This document shows, piece by piece, positions 44,519-51,640 of a DNA stretch of 51,640 bases; the stretch's first letter is position 1; each line of letters opens with the position of its first letter. The notes below the pieces were generated by a model, which had not been told where the DNA came from, searched no databases, and saw only the letters and a list, made by a program, of their open reading frames with translations. Made by a program: the position numbers and the translations under genes. The DNA comes from an uncultured Collinsella sp. GTDB lineage: Bacteria > Actinomycetota > Coriobacteriia > Coriobacteriales > Coriobacteriaceae. The stretch is from contig CABQHT010000006.1 of the NCBI GenBank assembly GCA_902464035.1, positions 1 to 51,640 on the forward strand. Reading direction: 5' to 3'.

Positions 44519-44987
44519 TTACGAAAGGATTTTTGCCTTTTCTGCAGCAAACTCTTCCTCGGTAAGTACTCCACTCTCACGCAGTGCTGCAAGCCTCTCA
44601 AGCCTTGCAACTACATCAACCACTATCCGCCAGCGTCTCAATAGTCTGTGAAACCTGCGGATACCGCTCGAGCTCCTTCGATAGGGCATCGACTATCTTG
44701 GCAATATTCTTTGCATTTTTGCCCCCGTTTAATACGTTTGCCCTGACCTTAGATGACGACTTGACAGTAACGCCAGATCCGCCTTCAACTGGAACAACCG
44801 AAATACTGATATTTTCGCCCCAAGACCAAAGGCTCATACCAATCTCGGCTGCAACTGTTCTTGTTGTGGGCGATGCACTATCAACTTTTACTTTAGGCAG
44901 CTTTTCCATAGCTGCCTTCAAGGCATTAAACGTGTCGTCAGGAGAATACGGTACCTGAAGCTGAAGCTGCTGATCCGCAAAACCCAT
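44519..44987 (-). pseudogene. SHOCT-domain protein gene broken by a frameshift
   Basis: The first frame (44987-44616) gives 123 residues beginning GFADQQLQLQVPYSPDDTF and ends at a TGA. Immediately after, in the frame reached by skipping one base, the sequence continues DVVARLERLAALRESGVLTE and EEFAAEKAKILS, a textbook SHOCT domain, stopping at 44519-44521. Loss of one G in AGTGGTTG (about 44618-44622) would join them as LADSVDVVARLERL. SHOCT tails promote oligomerisation. The ATG has CGGAGG 9 nt upstream. A real mutation, a sequencing error or, less likely, recoding could explain it; no slippery heptamer is present. Confidence 0.75.
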
Positions 44988-45103
44988 AATCTGGCCTCCG
45001 CTTCTTACAAGATTAAGGCTATCGGCAATGGTAGCACGTTCCCAGCAGTCTTAAGTTCGTCTCATGACCTTGCGATGCAGCCCGACGCCCCGGCACCACT
45101 CCC

Positions 45104-46441
45104 CTACTTACCAAAAATCGCAGCGAACAATCCCTTGCGTTTGGGCTTTTCTTCTCGGTAGGAACCCTCGACGGCGGCTGCAACCTGGCGCGGTTGCTCG
45201 CCATCTCCACGGCGCACGATCTGGTATAGGAACGGCGATTTAACGTATTTGACCTCGATGGGCGCGGCATGCACGGTACTTTCGCCGGACAGATGCAGAC
45301 TCGGATTGAGCGGCGCCACGATATGCGTCTCGCGCTTGTCGCTAAACACCACCGCGGCCGCGCGGCCCGTCTGGCCGTTTACGGCAATGCGCGCCTGCTC
45401 GCCGTCGCGGCTGTCCGTTGCCGGACGGTCGACAAAGTACACCGGCACCATAACTAGGCCGTCCTTGTGCTTGCGGGCCTTGCATGCCCACGTGCGGATA
45501 CTCTTTTTATTGAGCCCCAGCACCGCCTCGGCATCGTTGCCCGCAACGTCGAGCGCCAACTTATCAATGACCACCTGGTCCTTGGTAGACGCATCGACGG
45601 AGACGACGCGGAAGTCGCCCTCCTGCATGGCAGGATCGAACGGCCCCACCTTGCCAAAGTCCCACGGCTCCAAAATGCCCATAAGACGAACGTCCAGGTA
45701 GTTTGCCCGCGGATACGCCCAATCGAGTACCTCGTAGTACACCAAGGTCTCCTTGCTCAGGCCCTTGCCCGGGAAGCTCGCCATCATACGCAGGTCCGCC
45801 AGCGCCATAGGGAAATAGAAGAGCATCATGTCGTTTTGGATCGCGTCTTCCACGTCGTGCCCGGCAAAGGCATCCGGGTACTGGCGCACCAGCTGCAGCG
45901 CGTTGGCACGTGCCTGCTGCGGTGAGATTTCGCAGGGAATACCCTGCTCCGGCACATACTCCGCACCCACGCCCATGGTCAGACGTTTGCTAAACGTACC
46001 GGGCTTGAGCAGGTCGGCAATGCCGATCTTGTTGCCGCAGGACGGGCACTCAAACACACGCTGCGTTGACTCGCCCTCAAAGTACGCGCCGCAGAAGGGG
46101 CAGGGAATGCTCACGTGCGTGGCTTCTTGGAACTCCTGCGCCGTGCCGCGGTCCTCCCATAGCAGATGCTCCAGAACCGACTGATTGCGCCAGTGCGAAT
46201 TAAAGAAATACCAGTCCGGGTCCTCCGGGCGCTCGAGCTGCGACACATGGGTGAGCTTAAGTAGCCCATCGACAACCGTCAGCGGCGCATGGCGAATGCC
46301 CAAAGCGCTCTTGGGCTCCCCCGCATCGGCCTGCCACGGAACGACCGTGCCGCAATAGGCGCACTCAAAGCTGCGTTTAGCCTGGTGTGAGTACATAGGG
46401 CCGCCGCAGTTTTGGCATTTAATGGCAAACATCTCGTCCAT
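45104..46441 (-). CDS. Double zinc-ribbon protein of unknown function
   Basis: 445 residues. Two zinc ribbons: CQNCGG ... CAYCG (about residues 8-31) and CPFCG ... CPSCGN (about 112-135). The rest (about 140-440) is a soluble alpha/beta region with a VMVPVYFVDRP segment and a basic tail (EEKPKRKGLFAAIFGK). The N-terminal start recalls TFIIB-type ribbons in uncharacterised bacterial proteins that pair with membrane or phage-shock-like factors, but no close match can be claimed. AAGGAGG 7 nt before the ATG at 46441 sets the start. Divergent from the CDF transporter. Confidence 0.75.
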   Translation of the reverse strand: MDEMFAIKCQNCGGPMYSHQAKRSFECAYCGTVVPWQADAGEPKSALGIRHAPLTVVDGLLKLTHVSQLERPEDPDWYFFNSHWRNQSVLEHLLWEDRGTAQEFQEATHVSIPCPFCGAYFEGESTQRVFECPSCGNKIGIADLLKPGTFSKRLTMGVGAEYVPEQGIPCEISPQQARANALQLVRQYPDAFAGHDVEDAIQNDMMLFYFPMALADLRMMASFPGKGLSKETLVYYEVLDWAYPRANYLDVRLMGILEPWDFGKVGPFDPAMQEGDFRVVSVDASTKDQVVIDKLALDVAGNDAEAVLGLNKKSIRTWACKARKHKDGLVMVPVYFVDRPATDSRDGEQARIAVNGQTGRAAAVVFSDKRETHIVAPLNPSLHLSGESTVHAAPIEVKYVKSPFLYQIVRRGDGEQPRQVAAAVEGSYREEKPKRKGLFAAIFGK

Positions 46442-46597
46442 GGAAACGTCCTCCTTTGCACAGGGGCTGTCGACATTAAGTATGTCGAGCAAACTGGCAC
46501 ATGCCCATACCCATGTGGCCCAAAATGGACCACCCAGGCAGACGGGAAGGCCTGCTCGTTAGCGCGGGCAGACCATTGCTGCATTTTCTGAGCACCG

Positions 46598-46626
46598 GCG
46601 CACGGTGCGCCCATGCGAGCTACACT
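46598..46626 (+). promoter_or_regulatory. CDF promoter with overlapping palindrome
   Basis: TACACT (46621-46626) is a -10 candidate, and GCGCACGGTGCGC (46598-46610), a 6+6 palindrome with one central base, covers the -35 position. A metal-sensing repressor site is possible but only inferred. Confidence 0.35.
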
Positions 46627-46659
46627 ATCCCCTTAAACATGATTGTGAGGACGACCGCT

Positions 46660-47841
46660 ATGCTATTTGTAAATCGGCTGGTACATACGCTTGTTCCCGG
46701 CAGCGAGGGCGAGCCGGTCGATGCCTCCTGCCGCACCAACGCGGGCTTCGCCGCAAGCCTCATCTGCATTGGCCTCAACATCACCCTGTGCCTGGCCAAG
46801 GGCATCGCAGGCCTGCTCGCCGGCTCCGTCTCCCTCATCGCCGACGCTTTCAACAACCTCTCCGATGCCTCGAGCAACATCGTGAGCCTGCTCGGGTTCC
46901 GCCTTGCCAGCCGCCCTGCAGACGAAGGCCACCCCTATGGCCACGGCCGCTACGAGTACCTAGCCGGCTTGTTTGTCGCCGTCCTGGTTTGCGCCGTCGG
47001 CATCAACCTGATCCTCGAGTCGGTCACTAAGATCATCAAGCCCTCCCCCACCGCCTACACGCTGGTCTCCCTAGCCGCTCTCGTCTTGTCCATGCTCGTC
47101 AAATTCTGGATGGCCGCATTCAACCGTGCGCTGGGCAACCGTATCGATTCCGAAACACTCATCGCCACAGCACAGGACTCCAAAAACGACGTCATCACCT
47201 CGGGATCGGTCCTGGCCGCAGCGCTTATTTCGCAGACGACCGGCTTTGACCTTGACGGCTGGGCGGGCCTAGGCGTGGGCGTCTTCATCTGCATCAGTGG
47301 CATGGGCCTGGTGCGCGACGCCATCAGCCCGTTGCTGGGGCAAGCACCCGACCCCAAGCTCGTCCAGGCAATCCGCGACAAGATCATGTCCTATCCGCAG
47401 GTCTTGGGCACACACGACCTGATGGTGCACGACTACGGCCCCGGTCGTCAGTTTGCCAGCGCCCACGTGGAGATGCCCGGCGAGGGCGACGCGTTTGAAC
47501 ATCACGAGATCCTGGACACCATCGAGCACGACATCAAGCGCCAGATGGGCATTGACATCACGCTGCACTGCGACCCCATCGCGACAACCGGCGATGATTT
47601 GCGCGGCTGGGTCAAGCGCGGCATCATGCAGATCGACCCCGCACTCTCCATCCACGACCTGCACGAGCACGACGGGTTCGTTTCGTTTGACCTGGTGCGT
47701 CCCGACGGCTTTGATATATCCGACGAGGAGCTGCTGGAGCTCGTCACGCGCATCGTGCACGAGCGCCGGCCCAACGTCTCGTGCGTCGTCACATTTGATT
47801 CGGGCTTCAGCTCGCCCGAGCGTCCGGCCGAGCAGCTGTAG
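46660..47841 (+). CDS. Cation diffusion facilitator family transporter
   Basis: 393 residues. Six transmembrane helices; the metal site pair is visible as SLIADAFNNLSDASSN in helix 2 and SETLIATAQDSKNDVITS in helix 5 (Asp residues in place of the usual His, suggesting Mn or Fe rather than Zn). HPYGHGRYEY follows helix 2. The cytosolic C-terminal domain (about 220-390) is longer than usual and carries two ferredoxin-like units. It exports divalent metal using the proton gradient. The start at 46660 has GAGG 11 nt upstream and agrees with the -10 at 46621; 46639 is the alternative. Confidence 0.9.
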   Translation: MLFVNRLVHTLVPGSEGEPVDASCRTNAGFAASLICIGLNITLCLAKGIAGLLAGSVSLIADAFNNLSDASSNIVSLLGFRLASRPADEGHPYGHGRYEYLAGLFVAVLVCAVGINLILESVTKIIKPSPTAYTLVSLAALVLSMLVKFWMAAFNRALGNRIDSETLIATAQDSKNDVITSGSVLAAALISQTTGFDLDGWAGLGVGVFICISGMGLVRDAISPLLGQAPDPKLVQAIRDKIMSYPQVLGTHDLMVHDYGPGRQFASAHVEMPGEGDAFEHHEILDTIEHDIKRQMGIDITLHCDPIATTGDDLRGWVKRGIMQIDPALSIHDLHEHDGFVSFDLVRPDGFDISDEELLELVTRIVHERRPNVSCVVTFDSGFSSPERPAEQL

Positions 47842-47853
47842 CCCACTTACCAG

Positions 47854-48843
47854 CTAGTTTCCCTGCGCGCCCGAGATGCCGTTTTGTAGGGCGTTCCAGG
47901 CATCCGTCGCCATGTCGCCCAAGTTCTGAGCGGTGTCGCCCAGGTTCTGAGCCGTATCACCCAGCTCTTGGGCCTTATCCCCAAGCTCCTGTGCCTTGTT
48001 GCTCAAGTCCTCCAGCGTATTGGAGCTCGAGCCGTCGGTACCGCTTTGGCCGTCGGACGAGTTGCCCGAGCTGTTCTTGTGCGTGAGCTGAATTTCGAGG
48101 TTGCCGTTGTCGTTATAGTAGGCAGAAGTAACGACCCAGTTGGCATCGACGACGGGCGTTGAGCCATCATCAGTCAGGACCACGGCATTCGAAAGATCGG
48201 CGCCGCGCGACTTGAGGATCTTCTTGGCGTTGGACCAGTACTGCCCCGGGATATCGCTCAGATCGACGGTGCCGGACTGGGTAGTCTCAGTTTGCTCGGC
48301 AGCGGTATCGGCCGTTGAACTCCCTCGCTTGTTGAGCATGCCCGACACAATGGCAAACACAACCGACAGCGCAAAGAAGATCGCCAGCACGATGAGGATT
48401 TTCTTGATCACGCTCGACGAACGCGACGGCTTCTTCTCCTCGTCCTCGCCATATTGCGGAATCGACTTGGGGTACTCGCGATACGGCTCGCGCGACTCGT
48501 AGCGAGACTGCGCCGTGCGAGGCATATACGTCGTCTGCTGAGGCTGCGGAATGGGATTTTGCGGCAGGTCATCATAGGGATTCGGCGTCGAGGCGGCATA
48601 AGAATCCTGCGGCGCGTAATCAAACGGGTCCGGAGCTGCGTTGCCATAGGGGCCTTGCGAAGATGCAGCGTAAGAATCCTGCGCCGTGTCGCCATAGCCC
48701 ATAACCCGGGTGGGCTCGGCAGAAGGCTGCGTCGCGGCGGGGTCGGTATAGCCGGGGTTGGGAACAACGCGGGTCGCATCGGCGCTATCGCCAGCCTGCG
48801 CGGAACCGTAGCCGCCCATCACGGTTGTCTTGTCCTGATCCAT
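47854..48843 (-). CDS. Membrane protein with PASTA-like region and heptad tail
   Basis: 329 residues. Residues 1-140 are Pro/Tyr/Gln/Asp-rich and disordered (cytosolic side), then one membrane helix (ILIVLAIFFALSVVFAIV, about 148-165), then a domain (PGQYWSNAKKILKSRGADLS ... YYNDNGNLEIQLTH) resembling PASTA or related strand-helix modules, and a tail with four or five 7-residue repeats of the type AQELGDT, predicted to coil. Such layouts occur in cell-wall-associated actinobacterial proteins. Function unknown. Convergent with the CDF gene, 12 bp apart. Confidence 0.7.
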   Translation of the reverse strand: MDQDKTTVMGGYGSAQAGDSADATRVVPNPGYTDPAATQPSAEPTRVMGYGDTAQDSYAASSQGPYGNAAPDPFDYAPQDSYAASTPNPYDDLPQNPIPQPQQTTYMPRTAQSRYESREPYREYPKSIPQYGEDEEKKPSRSSSVIKKILIVLAIFFALSVVFAIVSGMLNKRGSSTADTAAEQTETTQSGTVDLSDIPGQYWSNAKKILKSRGADLSNAVVLTDDGSTPVVDANWVVTSAYYNDNGNLEIQLTHKNSSGNSSDGQSGTDGSSSNTLEDLSNKAQELGDKAQELGDTAQNLGDTAQNLGDMATDAWNALQNGISGAQGN

Positions 48844-48959
48844 GCAACGATTCCTTTCCGTCGCGCGTGAGCCTCAAGTTATCCATGCATTCTACCCGCG
48901 CAAAAGCCTATGATGGGCAGAGCCCGTCGGTATCTACAAGACATGCGCGGGCCTAAGGA

Positions 48960-48997
48960 TAAAAAAGCCCCGCCGGGCCTTGGGAGCGCGACGGGGC
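48960..48997 (-). terminator. Rho-independent terminator of fhs
   Basis: On the minus strand GCCCCG.CG.GC and its inverse form an interrupted GC-rich stem, followed by TTTTTT. It lies 25 bp after the fhs stop. Confidence 0.82.
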
Positions 48998-49022
48998 GGG
49001 CAAGCAGCTATGGGCAACAGGC

Positions 49023-50690
49023 TTAGAACAGGCCGGTGATGTTGCCGTCGTTGTCGACGTCGATGTTCTCGGCCGCGGGAACCTTGGGCAGGCCCGGCAT
49101 GGTCAGAACACTGCCAGTCAGTGCGACCACAAAGTGGGCACCGGCGGAAACCTTGAGCTCGCGCACCGTGATGCGGAAGTTCTCGGGAGCGCCCAGGGCC
49201 TTGGCGTTGTCGCTAAAGCTGTACTGCGTCTTGGCCACGCACACCGGCAGGTTGCCAAAGCCGTTCTCGCGCAGCTCGGCGAGCTGGCGCTTGGCGGCCG
49301 GCGTAAAGTCAACGCCGTCGGCGCGGTAGACCTTGGTGGCAATGGCCTCAAGAGCGTCGGCCACATCGGCGCCGTCCTCATAGGCAAACTTGAGCTCGCT
49401 CGGCTGCCCAATCAGACGCATGACCTCATCGGCAAGCTCGAGCGCGCCCTCGCCGCCCTTGGCCCAGACCTCGGAAAGCTTAACGTTGACGCCGAGCTTC
49501 TGGCACTCGGACTCGATGAGCGCAAGCTCGGCCTCGGTGTCCGTCGGGAAGCGGTTGATGGCAACCACGCAGGGCAAGCCGTACACGTTCTGAATGTTGT
49601 CGACGTGACGCAGCAGGTTGGGCATGCCAGCCTTGAGGGCCTCGAGGTTCTCCTCGTTGAGGTCGGCCTTGGCGACACCGCCGTTGTATTTAAGCGCGCG
49701 AGCGGTCGCGACGACCACGACGGCGCTGGGACGAACGCCCGTCATGCGGCACTTAATGTCGAGGAACTTCTCGGCACCCAGGTCGGCGCCAAAGCCGGCC
49801 TCGGTAATGGCGACATCGCCAAAGCGCATGGCCATACGCGTAGCCATGATGGAGTTGCAGCCGTGGGCAATATTGGCGAAAGGACCGCCGTGGACAAACG
49901 CAGGCGTACCCTCGAGCGTCTGGACCAGATTGGGTTTGAGCGCATCCTTAAGTAGGGCCGCCATGGCGCCCTGGGCCTTAAGGTCGCGGGCGCGGACGGG
50001 CTCGCCGGCATAGCTGTAGCCGACGACAATCTCGCCCAAGCGCTCCTTGAGGTCGTTGATGCTCGTGGACAGGCACAGGATTGCCATGACCTCGGAGGCA
50101 ACGGTGATGTCGAAGCCGTCCTCGCGTGGCACGCCCTGAGCCTTACCACCAATGCCGTCGATGACGTGGCGCAGCTGACGGTCGTTCATATCGACGACGC
50201 GCTTCCAAGTGATGCGTTTAACGTCGATGCCAAGCTGGTTGCCCTGCTGGATGTGGTTATCAAGCATGGCGGCCAGCAGGTTGTTGGCAGCACCGATGGC
50301 ATGGAAGTCGCCGGTAAAGTGCAGGTTGATATCCTCCATGGGGATCACCTGAGCCCAGCCGCCGCCGGCAGCACCGCCCTTAACACCAAAGACGGGGCCG
50401 AGCGAAGGCTCGCGCAGGGCCACGGCACTCTTGACGCCGCGACGACGCAGGCCATCGGCCAGACCGATGGTCGTGGTGGTCTTGCCCTCGCCCGCAGGCG
50501 TTGGGTTGATAGCGGTCACGAGGACGAGCTTGGCCTGGTGATCGGTCGGCTCGTTGAGCAGCGAATAGTCGACCTTAGCCTTGTCGAAGCCGTACGGAAT
50601 AAGGTGCTTAACGTCGACGCCGGCGTTCTTGGCCACCTCGGTAATAGGCAGCGGCGTGACAGAACGTGCGATTTCGATGTCAGTAGGCAT
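49023..50690 (-). CDS. fhs: Formate-tetrahydrofolate ligase
   Basis: 555 residues, full length. PTPAGEGKTTTTIGLADG is the P-loop; EPSLGPVFGVKGGAAGGG, THE-type LHFTGDFHAI and EAGFGADLG are family signatures. It makes 10-formyl-THF from formate, THF and ATP, the entry of formate into the folate pool used by FolD and the cyclodeaminase at 35205-36694. The ATG at 50690 has AAAGGAC 6 nt upstream. An extended -10 (TGCTATGCT, minus strand, 50731-50739) is about 40 nt upstream. Confidence 0.97.
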   Translation of the reverse strand: MPTDIEIARSVTPLPITEVAKNAGVDVKHLIPYGFDKAKVDYSLLNEPTDHQAKLVLVTAINPTPAGEGKTTTTIGLADGLRRRGVKSAVALREPSLGPVFGVKGGAAGGGWAQVIPMEDINLHFTGDFHAIGAANNLLAAMLDNHIQQGNQLGIDVKRITWKRVVDMNDRQLRHVIDGIGGKAQGVPREDGFDITVASEVMAILCLSTSINDLKERLGEIVVGYSYAGEPVRARDLKAQGAMAALLKDALKPNLVQTLEGTPAFVHGGPFANIAHGCNSIMATRMAMRFGDVAITEAGFGADLGAEKFLDIKCRMTGVRPSAVVVVATARALKYNGGVAKADLNEENLEALKAGMPNLLRHVDNIQNVYGLPCVVAINRFPTDTEAELALIESECQKLGVNVKLSEVWAKGGEGALELADEVMRLIGQPSELKFAYEDGADVADALEAIATKVYRADGVDFTPAAKRQLAELRENGFGNLPVCVAKTQYSFSDNAKALGAPENFRITVRELKVSAGAHFVVALTGSVLTMPGLPKVPAAENIDVDNDGNITGLF

Positions 50691-50730
50691 GGGCGGTCCT
50701 TTCGTTACCGAATGAGAAAAAGACCAATTC

Positions 50731-50739
50731 AGCATAGCA
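50731..50739 (-). promoter_or_regulatory. Extended -10 promoter of fhs
   Basis: TGCTATGCT on the minus strand has the TG-N-TATNNT form and lies about 41 nt before the ATG. The -35 region is poor. Confidence 0.45.
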
Positions 50740-50834
50740 CGGGCGCGCAATAGTAAAACACCCATAACCGATGAACGGCGATATGTTTACCCGATGCCCA
50801 GCGATAGCCCAACAGCCCGCCAAAACAAAGCGCC

Positions 50835-51640
50835 CTAAACGGTAGGTTCAATCCCCAGGTGCTCAAAGGTGCGAAGGGTTGCCTGACGGCCCTGCGGCGT
50901 ACGAATCATCAACCCGCACTGCAGCAGATACGGCTCATAGACATCCTCGAGCGTGCCCGGGTCCTCGCCCACCGCGCTGGCAAGGGTCGTAAGTCCCACG
51001 GCACGACCGGAGAACGTCTTAGCGAGCGTCTCCAAAATGCGAATATCCATCCAGTCCAGACCGAGCTCATCGATCTCGAAGAACTCGAGCGCCTGGCGAC
51101 AGATATCGAGCTCGATGGGACCGTTGCCGCGCACCTGTGCGTAATCGCGCACGCGCTTGAGCAGGCGGTTGGCAAGACGTGGCGTGCCGCGCGAACGCGA
51201 GCCGATCTCGAGTGCACTGGGATGGTCGATCGTCACGCCCAGGATAGTCGCCGAGCGCGTCACAATCTGCGCGAGCTCCTCGACCGTGTAGTAATCCAGG
51301 CGATATGAAATGCCAAAGCGGTCGCGCAACGGGCCGGTCAACATGCCTGAGCGGGTCGTTGCCGCTACCAGCGTAAACTTGGGAATATCCAGGCGAATCG
51401 AGCGCGCCGCCGGACCCTTGCCAATCACGATATCGAGGGCAAAGTCCTCCATCGCGGGGTACAGGACCTCCTCGACCGAACGGTTGAGGCGGTGGATCTC
51501 GTCGATAAACAGCACATCACCCGGCTGCAAGTTAGTAAGGATGGCTGCCAGGTCGCCGGTGCGCGCAATAGCGGGGCCGCTCGTCGTCTTGATCTGAGCG
51601 CCCAGCTCGTTGGCGATAACCGTAGCCAGCGTGGTCTTGC
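50835..51640 (-). CDS. ruvB: Holliday junction DNA helicase RuvB, 5' end cut off by window edge
   Basis: 268 residues visible. The frame is open to the window edge, beginning with KTTLATVIANELG just after Walker A. Walker B is IDEIHRLNR, the sensor region SGMLTGPLRDRFG includes the arginine finger, and the C-terminal winged helix holds RTPQGRQAT. RuvB is the AAA+ motor that, with RuvA, drives branch migration at Holliday junctions. The Walker A Gly-Lys start and the N-terminus lie outside the window, as would ruvA if adjacent. Confidence 0.97.
   Translation of the reverse strand, partial: KTTLATVIANELGAQIKTTSGPAIARTGDLAAILTNLQPGDVLFIDEIHRLNRSVEEVLYPAMEDFALDIVIGKGPAARSIRLDIPKFTLVAATTRSGMLTGPLRDRFGISYRLDYYTVEELAQIVTRSATILGVTIDHPSALEIGSRSRGTPRLANRLLKRVRDYAQVRGNGPIELDICRQALEFFEIDELGLDWMDIRILETLAKTFSGRAVGLTTLASAVGEDPGTLEDVYEPYLLQCGLMIRTPQGRQATLRTFEHLGIEPTV

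Overview
The window is high-GC bacterial chromosome with short intergenic gaps, clear Shine-Dalgarno sites and gene content typical of a gut Coriobacteriia member, most likely Collinsella or a close relative. This assignment is inferred from gene families and base composition, not from a marker gene. Apart from two end-truncated genes (a HAD phosphatase at the left edge, ruvB at the right edge) the genes are complete, and housekeeping functions dominate.

Layout. 1-1525: HAD hydrolase and a DegV lipid-binding protein ending in a hairpin terminator. 1526-5790: an accessory island of less GC-rich sequence with an AT-rich element bounded by long inverted repeats, a large AEP primase / SF2 helicase / PLD-like fusion resembling the TOTE conflict-system family, and a DinJ-YafQ toxin-antitoxin pair. 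5822-13445: LOG-family protein, tgt, an SDR very like bile-acid 12-alpha-hydroxysteroid dehydrogenases, an acidic coiled-coil protein with a C-terminal membrane anchor, and queA and queH. Tgt, QueA and QueH would convert a salvaged preQ1-type base to queuosine. Two copies of a strongly structured element of about 300 bp sit directly after the stop codons of the SDR and of queA; their stems differ in sequence but stay paired. 13456-23233: a DUF3267 membrane protein, a methionyl-tRNA synthetase-like enzyme, an RsmB/F-type methyltransferase, a TIM-barrel protein, a second DegV, class III fructose bisphosphatase and two tandem GtrA proteins.

23260-30961 is the most striking block. A five-unit array with an exact 62-bp period and alternating half-sites lies between two convergent terminators. 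Next to it, on the minus strand, a cobalamin riboswitch precedes a surface protein of about 2000 residues carrying four DUF4430 (transcobalamin-like) domains, a PQQ-type propeller and an InlB_B repeat, translationally coupled to a second membrane-anchored DUF4430 protein. Together they look like a B12-controlled cell-surface corrinoid capture system.

31039-38515: UbiB-family kinase with a small coiled-coil partner, a C69 dipeptidase, a second AT-rich inverted-repeat element, folD with a cyclodeaminase gene (linked by pathway to fhs at 49023), and two tandem paralogous lipoproteins. 38821-44289: a Tat-exported, LAxTG-anchored PI-PLC-like phospholipase, a PH-like protein, a YhcG/DUF1016 nuclease, an ADP-ribosylglycohydrolase with a small partner, and a 30-residue peptide gene. 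44519-51640: a frameshifted SHOCT-domain gene, a double zinc-ribbon protein, a CDF cation transporter, a membrane protein with a PASTA-like region and heptad repeats, fhs and ruvB. No tRNA, rRNA, CRISPR array or transposase gene was found.
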